33,845 nt of DNA from Bacillota bacterium (GCA_012839115.1 DUNX01000102.1:1-33845); one strand, 5' to 3'; shown: positions 22,147 through 30,645, counted from the first letter of the stretch. Program-made: numbers and translations. Notes: generated from the letters alone by a model not told the origin.

Positions 22147-23259
22147 TCAGAGCGAGAAGCTCTGCAGGGTTGCGGCGGGATCGAGGTACGAGGCGAGGAT
22201 TTCGGCGAAGAGTTCTGCGGAGTACAAGGCTTCTTCCAGGGTGGATTTTTCATTGCCGATCTCCACCAGGACTGCTTTTTCATGCAGGTGCTGGTTGTAG
22301 CGGGCATCGGCGAGGATCACCCGGTGGGCCAGATCCGGATAAGCACGGTTTATCGCATCCACCAGTTCCATGGCGAACTGGTGATTTTTTTCCCATTTTG
22401 GGTGCTGGAGGCCGAGACGGTCGGTTCCCACCACCAGAACGATCTTTGCCGCCGGGCGGTTCCGGATCATGACCCGGTGTTCCAAACCGGGAGTTGCATC
22501 CCGGTGGATGTCGAGGATGACATCAAGCTCCGGATGGCGTTCCAGGTACTCCTCGACGGTTGTCAGGGAACGCTGGTAGGAATCTCTGAATGGGTAATGA
22601 TCATGGATGGTGTCACAATGCAGGACAGGGATCCGGTATTTGCTTTCCATCGTCTCCGCCAGGTGCTTTCCTACGAGGACAATATCGCCCTTCCCGTTAA
22701 ACTGGTGGGTTTTGCCACTGGCCGGAAGGTATGATTCGGAAGTGTGGGTATGAAAGATTAAGACCCGGGGCCCGGCTGTTGGTTTTTCTATCTCCCGGGG
22801 CGGGGCGGGCGCCGGGGAGGGAATGGCCGGGACAGGTCTTTCCGGAGGTTTTTTCCCGCCGGCCGGAGGTTGCAACCGGGAGACTCCGGCGCCGGATACG
22901 GGGACCAGGTTTTTTTTCTGTTGATAAAAGGTGGTTACCGGCAGTTGCACCCGGAACAACTCCTGCGGGGTTGGATGTCTGATGCCAACCAAGAAATAGA
23001 GGAAGAGATCAAGTTTTCTTTGTTCCAAGACGAGATCCGGATCGGATTCGGTAATAACCTGCTGGAATCCGGGAATAGTGCTGGTAAAAAAAACTCCGGC
23101 CAGCCGGGAATCAAAGTGAAAATAGCGGCGGAAAAAAACAGAATCACTGGAAAATAAAAGAACACCGGTGAACAGGGTTAAAGTGGCCAGGCTCAGAAGG
23201 AGGAGGGTATCGGTGTTTTTTTCCGGGCGCAAAGGGACCTTTTTTGGGGTCTTCTCCAT
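22147..23259 (-). CDS. spoIIP: Stage II sporulation protein P (cell-wall amidase/endopeptidase)
   Basis: 370 residues from ATG 23259. SpoIIP degrades peptidoglycan during engulfment of the forespore, in complex with SpoIID and SpoIIM. One membrane anchor is visible (about residues 19-37), then a Pro-rich linker (about 135-165) and the amidase domain with FHTHTSESYLP, VILDIHRDA and AVLVEIGNEKSTLEEA, the zinc-site and catalytic motifs of the family. ATG 23259 is preferred because GGAGGG lies four bases upstream; the in-frame ATG 23289 has no SD. The gene is a single minus-strand unit; in B. subtilis spoIIP is under sigma-E, but no sigma-E box was confirmed here. Confidence 0.95.
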   Translation of the reverse strand: MEKTPKKVPLRPEKNTDTLLLLSLATLTLFTGVLLFSSDSVFFRRYFHFDSRLAGVFFTSTIPGFQQVITESDPDLVLEQRKLDLFLYFLVGIRHPTPQELFRVQLPVTTFYQQKKNLVPVSGAGVSRLQPPAGGKKPPERPVPAIPSPAPAPPREIEKPTAGPRVLIFHTHTSESYLPASGKTHQFNGKGDIVLVGKHLAETMESKYRIPVLHCDTIHDHYPFRDSYQRSLTTVEEYLERHPELDVILDIHRDATPGLEHRVMIRNRPAAKIVLVVGTDRLGLQHPKWEKNHQFAMELVDAINRAYPDLAHRVILADARYNQHLHEKAVLVEIGNEKSTLEEALYSAELFAEILASYLDPAATLQSFSL

Positions 23260-23566
23260 TTTTCCCTCCGGTTTTTGCGAGGTTTTCATTCTTTTAAGAA
23301 TATGCGCCGGTTGGCAATTTTAGCACAAGAAGTTGCGGAGAAAAATTTAGTCTTGCAGGAAAAGACCGGGGCGTACCGGATAAGACCGGGGCGCACAGGA
23401 TAAGTTTGCACAGGAAAAGCTAAGACAGGGTGAGGAGGAAAAACGGAGAAAAAAATCCTTGTATGAAATGCCTGCAGGACAAAGAGGCGGAGTTCTGCGC
23501 GCACAGGGGGAGGAGGAAATAAAGGGCAAAATGTCGAAAGGAACAGAACTTAAGGAGGGGAAAGAA
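23260..23566. other. 307-bp divergent region between spoIIP and rex
   Basis: It holds a 20-bp tandem duplication (23362-23401) and several purine-rich SD-like sites on the plus strand before the chosen rex start. No confident promoter for either gene and no palindromic Rex operator (TTGTGAA-TTCACAA type) was found. The rex frame stays open back to TTG 23459 but that stretch reads as low-complexity leader. Confidence 0.45.
23362..23401. repeat. 20-bp tandem duplication
   Basis: AAGACCGGGGCGTACCGGAT (23362-23381) is followed directly by AAGACCGGGGCGCACAGGAT (23382-23401), two mismatches in 20. A decayed third copy (AAGTTTGCACAGGA) follows. Confidence 0.85.
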
Positions 23567-24196
23567 GTGGGCGGGCGGAAGGTTCCGGACGTTGTTGTCC
23601 GGCGTTTACCTCTTTATCTACGGGTTCTTGAAGAACTGGATGTAGAGGAAACGCCGATTATTTCCTCACATGAACTGGGAGAACAGAGCGGCGTCACCCC
23701 GGGTCAACTGCGCAAGGATTTAAGTTTTTTCGGCGTCTTTGGCAAGCAGGGGGTTGGCTACAATACCCTCTATCTCAGGGAAGAACTACGCCGGATTCTC
23801 AGGTTGAATCAGCAGGTAAACGTGGGATTAGTGGGAGTCGGCAATTTGGGAATAGCATTAATCCATTATCATAAACCGCAGGAAGACCCCAATGGGAACG
23901 GGCTCAGACTTGTAGCCGCTTTTGATATTGACCCGCAGAAAATAGGTAAGCGTCTCTCGGATGTCCCCATTTATTCTGTGGCGAAACTCCCGGAGATGAT
24001 TCGCCAGTTAAACATCTCCATCATCATCCTGGCGGTACCTGCGGAGGTAACCGAGGATATTTTCCACCTTTGTATAGAAAGCGGGGTCCGGGCGTTTTTG
24101 AATTTTGCCCCGGGGAAACTCTCCGCGCCCGGCCATGTCCGGGTCCATACTACCGATGTGACCTTGGAATTGGAGAGCCTGGCCTATTATCGTTAA
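23567..24196 (+). CDS. rex: Redox-sensing transcriptional repressor Rex
   Basis: 209 residues from GTG 23567, the normal size. Rex binds DNA when NADH is low and controls fermentation and respiration genes. The winged-helix part starts KVPDVVVRRLPLYLRVLEEL and contains SSHELGEQSGVTPGQLRKDLSFFG. The Rossmann part has VGVGNLGIALIHY, the fingerprint for NAD(H), then AAFDIDPQKIG and AVPAEVTEDIFHLCIESGV. GTG 23567 follows AAGGAGGGG with six-base spacing and gives a family-like N-terminus. ATG 23531 and TTG 23459 would add unconserved residues. A hairpin with a T-rich tail follows at 24228. Confidence 0.95.
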   Translation: MGGRKVPDVVVRRLPLYLRVLEELDVEETPIISSHELGEQSGVTPGQLRKDLSFFGVFGKQGVGYNTLYLREELRRILRLNQQVNVGLVGVGNLGIALIHYHKPQEDPNGNGLRLVAAFDIDPQKIGKRLSDVPIYSVAKLPEMIRQLNISIIILAVPAEVTEDIFHLCIESGVRAFLNFAPGKLSAPGHVRVHTTDVTLELESLAYYR

Positions 24197-24227
24197 GTAC
24201 AAGCAGAAAGAAAACCCCTGTCCGAAG

Positions 24228-24262
24228 CGGGCGTGTGCGCCCGGTGGGCTCTTTTGTTTTTC
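24228..24262 (+). terminator. Probable terminator after rex
   Basis: CGGGCG (24228-24233) pairs with CGCCCG (24238-24243) over loop TGTG; a nine-base spacer GTGGGCTC then leads into TTTTGTTTTT. The stem is short and the T run is not immediate, so efficiency is uncertain. Confidence 0.45.
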
Positions 24263-24300
24263 AAGCAACTTAGAGCCGGTAGAAGCCGGGAATAGAAGAA

Positions 24301-24358
24301 AAACCAAGCCAAGAGAGGTTAAGCTAAGAAAAGCTAAGCCAAGAAAAGTCAAGCAAGA
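24301..24358. repeat. Degenerate purine-rich tandem repeat before the Gx-transporter gene
   Basis: Units related to AAGCTAAGAAA and AAGCCAAGAAA alternate with a period of about 15 bases. It is almost free of T on the plus strand and likely unstructured. It sits just upstream of the SD for the next gene. Confidence 0.6.
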
Positions 24359-24396
24359 CTAGGAAGACATGTAAAGGAGCAGTTGATCTGAGAAAT

Positions 24397-24927
24397 TTGC
24401 AGACCGGGACTCTGGTCAGGCTGGCCATGTATACAGCCTTGGGCCTTACCCTGAATTTGCTCGAAACCTATCTCGTCCCTCTGGGCCTGGTGATTCCGTT
24501 GCCTGGCGCCAGGATCGGCCTGGCCAATCTTGTGACTGTGGTGGTACTTTGCACCGAAACTCCGGGTTTTCTCTGGGCCGTTACTTTTTGCCGGATTTTT
24601 CTCGCCTCTTTGTTGACCGGGACGTTTTTGGCGTTGCCTTTTGCCCTTAGCCTGGGCGGAGGGATAGCCGCCCTGTTGGTCATGGGCGGTGTACGGCGTT
24701 TGGCGCCGGGGCTTTTTAGCCCGGTGGGCCTCAGTATTTTGGGGGCGGCCGCCCATAACTGCGGGCAATTGCTCGTTCTTCACCTGCTCCTCCCAGGTAC
24801 GGGAGTGTTCGTCTTTTTGCCGTGGTTGCTTCTCCTGGCTATCCCTTCCGGTTGGCTCAACGGGTTTTTGGCGGTGAAGATCATAAAAAGGTTACCGGGG
24901 GTGTATGACCCTTATGCCGGAACTTGA
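24397..24927 (+). CDS. Gx-transporter family membrane protein (heptaprenyl diphosphate synthase component I-like)
   Basis: About 176 residues with five or six hydrophobic segments. LVRLAMYTALGLTLNLLETYL, IPLPGARIGLANLVTVVVL and SLGGGIAALLVMG are typical of the Gx transporter family (formerly annotated as heptaprenyl diphosphate synthase component I), related to the membrane parts of ECF vitamin transporters. The substrate is unknown. The start is not settled: TTG 24397 is 17 bases from AAAGGAG (24373-24379), whereas an in-frame CTG 24388 is only 8 bases away and adds LRN. The 3' end overlaps recD2 by 23 bp, so the genes are coupled. Confidence 0.85.
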   Translation: MQTGTLVRLAMYTALGLTLNLLETYLVPLGLVIPLPGARIGLANLVTVVVLCTETPGFLWAVTFCRIFLASLLTGTFLALPFALSLGGGIAALLVMGGVRRLAPGLFSPVGLSILGAAAHNCGQLLVLHLLLPGTGVFVFLPWLLLLAIPSGWLNGFLAVKIIKRLPGVYDPYAGT

Positions 24928-27091
24928 GGGTATTATCGAACGGATTGTTTTTCAAAATGAAGAAAGCGGTTTTACCGTTGCCCGGCTGCAGGTAGAGAAG
25001 GATCTGATCACTGTGGTCGGCCTTCTTTCCAGCATCCATCCGGGCGAGGAGGTAAAACTCAACGGCAATTGGGATATTCATCCCTCTTACGGCCAGCAGT
25101 TCACGGTGGAGAGTTATGAAGTGTTGCCGCCGGTAACCCGTCAGGGGATCCAACGTTATCTGGGTTCCGGGTTGCTCAAAGGGATCGGCCCGGTGACCGC
25201 CGAAAAAATCGTGAAAAAATTTGGCCTTGCCACTCTGGAGGTTATCGAAAAAAAACCGGAAAGACTCGAAGAGGTGGAGGGGATTGGCCCCCAGAAAGCG
25301 GCGAAGATTATCCAGGGCTTGCAAGCCCAGAAGAATATGCGCCGGGTGATGGTTTTCCTGCGCGGTTTGGGAATAACACCGGCCCTGGCGGCAAAGATCT
25401 ACCGCTATTATGGGGAGAAAACGGTGGAGGTTATCAGGGGTAACCCTTACCGCCTGGCACAGGACCTTTTTGGGGTCGGTTTCCGGACCGCCGACCGGAT
25501 CGCGCGCTTGACCGGGAGAACCGACCCGGCCGCTCCGGAACGGGTACGGGCGGGGCTCATCTACTATTTGGAACGTCATGCCGATGACGGGCATGTTTTC
25601 GCCGTTGAAGAGGAGTTTCTGCCGCGAACCGCCACAGAACTGGGGGTCTCCCTTGAGGATCTCCGGGTGGCCGTGGAGAACCTGGCCCGGAGCAATGAGA
25701 TACGCCGGGAGGAAGGCCTCCTTTATCTGGCCGCTTTGTACCAAAATGAACGGGGGGCCGCAGAAAAACTGGTGGCTTTAACACGGGGCTTTGCCGGCTG
25801 CGCTAAGAAAAAGCTTTCCATTGATGAAGAATTATTGCAGATGGTGGCTGAACTCGCCCCGGAACAACGCCGGGCGGTGGAAACCGCTTGCCGCGAGGGG
25901 ACGCTGGTGATTACCGGCGGGCCCGGAACAGGCAAGACCACGACAATCAAGAGCCTTTTGCAACTCTTTCACCGTCACGGGTTGGCGGTGGTTTTGGCGG
26001 CTCCTACCGGGCGGGCGGCCAAGCGGCTGGCAGAAGCGGCCGGAGATGAAGCCAAAACCATTCACCGGCTGTTGGAATTCGGGTATACTCCCGGTTCCGG
26101 CTTTCGTTATGGCCGGGATGAAAAACGGCCGCTCGAAGCGGATGTGGTAATCATCGACGAGGTTTCCATGGTCGACCTGCCTCTCTTCTACCGGCTGCTC
26201 AAAGCGGTTCCCCTGGGCGCCCGGTTGATTCTCGTCGGGGACCAGGACCAGTTACCCCCGGTCGGCCCGGGTTCGGTTTTACGCGACCTGATTGCCTCGG
26301 GAATTTTGCCCACCGTCCGCCTGCGGACCATCTTCCGCCAGGCCGAGGCGAGTAAAATCATTACCAATGCCCACCGGATCAACCAGGGACAGCTTCCGGA
26401 GGTCAAGAATGCCGCTGATTTCTTCTTCATTAAGGTGGAAGACCCGGAGGCGATCACCCGGGAGATTATCAGCCTGGCCGCAACACGCCTGCCCGGTTAT
26501 TTAAATTGCGACCCCATCGATGATATCCAGGTCCTTTCCCCAATGCGGAAATCCGTCAGCGGGGTGGACCACCTCAATATTTTACTCCAGGAAGCGCTTA
26601 ACCCCCCGGCTGCCAACCGGCCGGAACTGGCATACGGGGGGAAGACTTTCCGGTTGGGCGACAAGGTTATGCAGGTACGGAATAATTATCAGAAGATGGT
26701 CTTCAACGGTGATATGGGCCGCATAATCCAGCTGGATCCGGAAGAGGAACAGCTGGTGGTGGGGTTTCCGGAAGGACGGGAAGAACGGCAGGTCGTTTAT
26801 GAAGATGCCGACCTTGACGAATTGGTCCTTTCCTATGCAATTTCTGTCCATAAAAGCCAGGGCAGCGAATACCCGGTGGTCATAATGCCTTTGACCACCC
26901 AACACTACCTTTTACTCCAGAGAAACCTCTTGTACACCGGCGTCACCAGGGCAAAAAAGATGCTGGTTCTTGTTGGCACCTGGAAAGCCCTTTCCATTGC
27001 AGTAAAAAACGACCGGATTGAAAACCGCAACTCCCGCCTGGCGCAGGTTTTGCGCAGGCTGGCGGAGGAAGAAAAAACCGGGGGCGGGTAA
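24905..27091 (+). CDS. recD2: RecD2-type ATP-dependent DNA helicase
   Basis: 728 residues, normal for RecD2. It is a 5'-3' superfamily 1B helicase acting in DNA repair without RecBC. The N-terminal OB-like and helix-hairpin-helix region (about 75-165) shows LLKGIGPVTAEKIVKKFG and LEEVEGIGPQKAAKIIQGL. Walker A is GGPGTGKTTT (K344), Walker B VIIDEVSMVD (D418/E419), followed by LVGDQDQLPPVGPGSVLRDL and, near the end, SYAISVHKSQGSEYPVV and LLYTGVTRAKKMLVLVG (motifs V and VI). ATG 24905 lies behind GGGGGTG; ATG 24914 is possible. It overlaps the preceding gene and is 3 bp from comFA, so the run to comFC is one operon. Confidence 0.95.
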   Translation: MTLMPELEGIIERIVFQNEESGFTVARLQVEKDLITVVGLLSSIHPGEEVKLNGNWDIHPSYGQQFTVESYEVLPPVTRQGIQRYLGSGLLKGIGPVTAEKIVKKFGLATLEVIEKKPERLEEVEGIGPQKAAKIIQGLQAQKNMRRVMVFLRGLGITPALAAKIYRYYGEKTVEVIRGNPYRLAQDLFGVGFRTADRIARLTGRTDPAAPERVRAGLIYYLERHADDGHVFAVEEEFLPRTATELGVSLEDLRVAVENLARSNEIRREEGLLYLAALYQNERGAAEKLVALTRGFAGCAKKKLSIDEELLQMVAELAPEQRRAVETACREGTLVITGGPGTGKTTTIKSLLQLFHRHGLAVVLAAPTGRAAKRLAEAAGDEAKTIHRLLEFGYTPGSGFRYGRDEKRPLEADVVIIDEVSMVDLPLFYRLLKAVPLGARLILVGDQDQLPPVGPGSVLRDLIASGILPTVRLRTIFRQAEASKIITNAHRINQGQLPEVKNAADFFFIKVEDPEAITREIISLAATRLPGYLNCDPIDDIQVLSPMRKSVSGVDHLNILLQEALNPPAANRPELAYGGKTFRLGDKVMQVRNNYQKMVFNGDMGRIIQLDPEEEQLVVGFPEGREERQVVYEDADLDELVLSYAISVHKSQGSEYPVVIMPLTTQHYLLLQRNLLYTGVTRAKKMLVLVGTWKALSIAVKNDRIENRNSRLAQVLRRLAEEEKTGGG

Positions 27092-27094
27092 CAA

Positions 27095-29146
27095 ATGCTG
27101 GTCCGGCCATATTTTCTCACCCTTCTTTTCTCCGGGGACGGGGAACCGGTACCGGTCGTCTCTCCCGATCCCGGCCTGGAGAAGGAGTGGAGCAGAGGCA
27201 CGGATTATTATAAGGTGATCGCCTGGGAACGGCCGTTTCCTTTATGGTTGGCGGAAGCGATCTGCCAGGAACTGGCCTCTCTCTTGACGGTTGGTGGTCG
27301 CGGGCGCCCGTTTTCCCCCTCAAAAACAGGACGAATAATCTGTAAAATAGCACGGAACCGGGGTTGGCAAGGAACGGGCCGTTGGTTTGAACCGCCAGAC
27401 CGGCCGGTTTTTCCTGGCCTTTTTGGGAAAAGGGATAGTTTTGCCCGCCTGCTCCCGCAGGTTCTGGCCGGCCGGTTGTATTCCCTGCGGGAGATTGCGG
27501 GTTCGTTGTCCCGGATGGGACTGGCAGTGATGGAGGGGGCCTTGGAATTCCTAGTTCATCTCGAAGTTTTAGATGGCCGGGTGGAACGTTTAGCCGGTGT
27601 GGGATTGACTACAGACGGCCGTTTCCGGTGCCGGCGTTGTGGTGAAGAACACCGGATCCTGGAAGATTTTTACCCGGAAGCCCCCCTGCCCTGCCGGGTC
27701 TGCGGGTCGTGCCTGGCTTTGGGCCCCGTGACCAGCCTGCAACCCCTCTATTGCCGGCGGGGAGCGTTATTGGCGGTGGCTTCCCCGGTTTCCCCGAAGG
27801 GAACTGCCCAGGTAAGCCCCGGGGAAAGCCGCGAAGAGAGTCCCGGGGAGAGCTTCAAGGAGAGCCCTCAGGAGAATCTCAGGGGAAGTCTTGGGGAAGG
27901 CCCCGGGGAGAGTCTTGGGGAAAGCCGCCAAGAGAGCCCCGGAGTGAGCTCAGGAGAGAGAGTCCAGGAGCCAGGGGAGAGTCCCCAGGAGAGCTCCGGA
28001 GAGAGCCTCCTGGAAAGCCCGGGGGAGGGGATCCGGCAAGTCTCCGCAACCAGTGAATTACCGCTGGTTTTGCCGGAATTGACGCCCTGGCAGAAGGCGA
28101 CGGCCCGGGAAGTTCTTGCTTTTTGGGAGCGGGAGGAGTTGCGGTCTTTTTTGATCTGGGCGGTCTGCGGGGCCGGCAAGACCGAGGTGGTCTTTTTCGC
28201 AATCCACCGGGCGTTGAGTGAAGGAAAAAGGGTCCTATTGACGGTCCCACGCCGGGAGATCGCAAAAGACCTGGGCAAGCGGGTGGAGGACTGCTTCCCC
28301 GGATTGGAATTCACCCTCCTTTATGGCGGGAAGAAACAGGAACGCCCCGGCGGCGGCCTGGTGGTGGCTACCACCCATCAACTCCTCAGGTTTACTCCCT
28401 TTTTTCACCTGGCTATCCTCGATGAGGCCGATGCTTATCCTTACCGGGAGAACAGGATGCTCACCGGTGCGCTGGCCAATGCGCTCTTGCCCGGGGGAAA
28501 ATTAATCTACATGACCGCCACCCCTGATGAAGAATGGCGAAGGAAGGCCGTCCGGGGCGAAATCGGCCTTTCCCGTCTGGTTCTGCGACACCACGGTCAT
28601 CCCTTACCCGTGCCGGTCCTTTGTAAACACCCCCTGCCGCCGGCAGAAGCGGAAAATTGGCTACCACCGCCGGAGGTGCTCTCCTTTCTCCGGCAGGCCG
28701 GGGAGAAAAACCGCCAGGTTTTGCTTTTCTTCCCCACGGTCCGGTTGACCGAAAAGGCGGGCCGTGCCCTCAAAAATGCCGGGCTGTTACCGGCTGTCGA
28801 TTTTATCCACAGCCGGGATGAGCATAAAGACCGGAAGCTTCAGGCTTTCGACTGCGGCCGCCTGCAGGTCCTGGCCACCACCACCCTGCTGGAGAGGGGT
28901 CTGACCTTTCCCCGTCTTGATGTAATCGTTCTTTACGCCGACCGGGAGGAGATTTTTACCACAGAGACCTTGGTCCAGATTGCGGGGAGGGTGGGCCGGA
29001 GCAGTGCGGCTCCATTTGGTGAGGTGATCTTCATTGGGGAACAAATCTCCCGGCCGATGGAGAAAGCACGGCTCTGGATCGCCGGGATGAACAAAGAAGC
29101 CGAAAAATTGGGTTTTTTGAAACAGGGGACAAGCCATGGCAATTAA
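27095..29146 (+). CDS. comFA: ComFA-like DNA-import helicase with an internal SxxE repeat
   Basis: 683 residues, far longer than the roughly 460 of B. subtilis ComFA. ComFA is the ATPase that pulls single-stranded DNA into the cell in competence. The N-terminal 165 residues are an extra domain of unknown role. A four-cysteine zinc motif follows (CRRCGEEH ... CRVCGSC, about 173-210). Residues 241-311 are a low-complexity repeat of S-x-x-E tetrads. The helicase core has CGAGKTE (K362), DEAD at D443-D446, MTATP, and the C-lobe QIAGRVGRS. The start ATG 27095 is 3 bp after recD2. The comFC start overlaps its end by 11 bp. Other family members in some Clostridia also carry the N-terminal extension, as far as remembered. 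Confidence 0.9.
   Translation: MLVRPYFLTLLFSGDGEPVPVVSPDPGLEKEWSRGTDYYKVIAWERPFPLWLAEAICQELASLLTVGGRGRPFSPSKTGRIICKIARNRGWQGTGRWFEPPDRPVFPGLFGKRDSFARLLPQVLAGRLYSLREIAGSLSRMGLAVMEGALEFLVHLEVLDGRVERLAGVGLTTDGRFRCRRCGEEHRILEDFYPEAPLPCRVCGSCLALGPVTSLQPLYCRRGALLAVASPVSPKGTAQVSPGESREESPGESFKESPQENLRGSLGEGPGESLGESRQESPGVSSGERVQEPGESPQESSGESLLESPGEGIRQVSATSELPLVLPELTPWQKATAREVLAFWEREELRSFLIWAVCGAGKTEVVFFAIHRALSEGKRVLLTVPRREIAKDLGKRVEDCFPGLEFTLLYGGKKQERPGGGLVVATTHQLLRFTPFFHLAILDEADAYPYRENRMLTGALANALLPGGKLIYMTATPDEEWRRKAVRGEIGLSRLVLRHHGHPLPVPVLCKHPLPPAEAENWLPPPEVLSFLRQAGEKNRQVLLFFPTVRLTEKAGRALKNAGLLPAVDFIHSRDEHKDRKLQAFDCGRLQVLATTTLLERGLTFPRLDVIVLYADREEIFTTETLVQIAGRVGRSSAAPFGEVIFIGEQISRPMEKARLWIAGMNKEAEKLGFLKQGTSHGN
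27815..28027 (+). repeat. 12-bp in-frame minisatellite coding for SxxE tetrads in comFA
   Basis: Seventeen four-residue units plus one three-residue unit (PGE, after the thirteenth) run from S241 to E311. Common units are SPGE, SLGE, SPQE and SSGE. At the DNA level this is a degenerate 12-bp repeat, AGYCCCGGGGAG-like. It lies between the zinc-binding and helicase domains and should form a flexible, acidic linker. Confidence 0.9.
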
Positions 29147-29957
29147 CCTGTTTAGAAAAGAGAAACTTTTGCCGATAGAAAAAATAGAAGGTTTGTTCAC
29201 CGCAGCCGTATCCGCCCTCTGCGATTTGGTTTTTCCGCCCCAGCCGTTTTGTCCGGCGTGCGGCAGGGAGTTCCAACCGGTCTACCCCCGGCTTGCTTTC
29301 TGCCGGGCTTGTTTGGAACGCTTTCCCCTCCTGGCACCGCCCCTTTGCCCCCGCTGTGGACGCCCCTGGCAGGAAGGGGATACCACAGCAAGGCATGGGC
29401 TTGCCGCTTCGTGCCGGCATTGCCGGGGGGAAAAACGCTACTACCAGCAGATGAAAGCGGTTGCGGTCTACGAAGGATATATGAGAGAGATCCTTCAGGC
29501 TGTGAAGTATGGTTTCCGTCCTGATTTAGCCACGGCAGTAGGTTCACTCCTTGCCGTGGCAGTGGAGAACGATCCGGTGTATGACCGGATCGATGCGGTG
29601 ATCCCCGTACCGTTGCCTCCGGAAAGACTGGCGGCCCGGGGTTATAACCAAGGGCTTTTACTGGCCAAACCAGTGGCTGCAGCGTTACGGGTGCCCGTCT
29701 TCACGGAGACGCTGGTCCGTACGAGGTTTACGAAGAGCCAGAGCGGACTCGGGCGTCGTGAACGCAAGACAAACGTGGCCGGGGCTTTTCTCGTTGTCAA
29801 CTGCCGGGAGGTGGCCGGGAAGCGGCTGTTACTGGTGGATGATATTTGTACAACAGGTTATACCCTTTCCGAGTGCGCCCGTGTATTGTTACTGGCCGGA
29901 GCCCGCCGGGTGGAATGCCTGACCGCTGCCTTAGGGGTGCCGGACGAGACGAGATAG
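29136..29957 (+). CDS. comFC: ComFC-like competence protein (phosphoribosyltransferase fold)
   Basis: 273 residues. Two zinc-ribbon cysteine pairs precede the core (CPACGREF, CRAC; CPRCGRPW, CRHCRGEK, about 39-98). The phosphoribosyltransferase-type domain follows with VIPVPLPPERLAARGYNQ and the PRPP-binding loop LLLVDDICTTGYTL. ComFC works with ComFA in handling transforming DNA in Bacillus. It overlaps comFA by 11 bp. B. subtilis has comFB between the two genes; here it is absent. Confidence 0.94.
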   Translation: MAINLFRKEKLLPIEKIEGLFTAAVSALCDLVFPPQPFCPACGREFQPVYPRLAFCRACLERFPLLAPPLCPRCGRPWQEGDTTARHGLAASCRHCRGEKRYYQQMKAVAVYEGYMREILQAVKYGFRPDLATAVGSLLAVAVENDPVYDRIDAVIPVPLPPERLAARGYNQGLLLAKPVAAALRVPVFTETLVRTRFTKSQSGLGRRERKTNVAGAFLVVNCREVAGKRLLLVDDICTTGYTLSECARVLLLAGARRVECLTAALGVPDETR

Positions 29958-29998
29958 GAATCAGAATAGAAATTTCAGAAAGATGAAGGGGCGGTTTT

Positions 29999-30220
29999 AT
30001 GATTTTACGAAACTGCCGGCGTTGCGGGAAATTGTTTTCCTTTTTCAATCATGAAGTCTGCCGGGAATGCCTTCCTGAGGAACTGGCGGATTTTAACAAG
30101 GTCCGGTCTTATCTGGAGAAAAACCCCAAGGCCACCCTTTTTGAGATTGGCAGGGAGACAGGGGTTGAACGCTCGGTGCTGTATCGTTTTTACCGCTCAG
30201 GGCGTTTGTCAGGAAAGTAA
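29999..30220 (+). CDS. YvyF-like flagellar-region protein (TIGR03826 type)
   Basis: 73 residues. An N-terminal zinc-ribbon pattern CRRCGKLFSFFNHEVCRECL is followed by a helix-turn-helix-like stretch (TLFEIGRETGVERSVLYRFYRSGRL). Proteins of this kind sit between comFC and flgM in Bacillus and Clostridia, and the function is not settled; a regulatory role is likely from the fold. ATG 29999 follows GAAGGGGCGG. It is shorter than YvyF of B. subtilis, which is about 140 residues. Confidence 0.85.
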   Translation: MILRNCRRCGKLFSFFNHEVCRECLPEELADFNKVRSYLEKNPKATLFEIGRETGVERSVLYRFYRSGRLSGK

Positions 30221-30242
30221 CTTTTTTGCAACAAAATATATC

Positions 30243-30269
30243 TAAACATTCAGCGCCAGGGACCGATAA
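30243..30269 (+). promoter_or_regulatory. Sigma-28 (SigD/FliA) promoter of the flgM-flgN-flgK-flgL operon
   Basis: TAAA at 30243-30246, a 15-base spacer and ACCGATAA at 30262-30269 match the flagellar sigma consensus TAAA-N15-GCCGATAA with one mismatch. It lies about 60 bp before the flgM start, the normal position for a class III flagellar promoter. Confidence 0.85.
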
Positions 30270-30330
30270 ATAATATGAAAGAGAAGGTCTGTTTTCGCGG
30301 CGTTATTTCGGGGTAAAGGAGCTGTATGTA

Positions 30331-30645
30331 ATGATTATCTCCAGCCAGCAGGTGAAGTCGATTATTAAGGCTTACGGTGTTTCTGGTACTCGAAAAAACC
30401 TCCCTGAAGAGGAAAAGACGGCTGTTTCCCGCAAAGATTCATTGGAAATTTCCCGGGAGGCGAAAGAATTGAGTACCATACGGCAGATTATTAACAAGAC
30501 ACCGGAGGTGCGTTCGGAAAAAGTCGCCACCATCAAAGAGGCCATCGCCAACGGCACCTATCAGGTGGACAGCAATGAGGTTGCCCACAGGATGATCGTC
30601 CGGAGCCTGGTAGACCGGATTGTCGCAGGTGAGCAAGATGAATAG
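30331..30645 (+). CDS. flgM: Anti-sigma-28 factor FlgM
   Basis: 104 residues. FlgM holds the flagellar sigma factor inactive until the hook is complete and it is exported. The C-terminal part is typical: VSRKDSLEISREAKEL, IRQIINKTPEVRSEKVATIKEAIANGTYQVDSNEVAHRMI. ATG 30331 follows AAAGGAG. It overlaps flgN by 8 bp. The sigma-28-type promoter just upstream gives the expected autoregulation. Confidence 0.95.
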   Translation: MIISSQQVKSIIKAYGVSGTRKNLPEEEKTAVSRKDSLEISREAKELSTIRQIINKTPEVRSEKVATIKEAIANGTYQVDSNEVAHRMIVRSLVDRIVAGEQDE

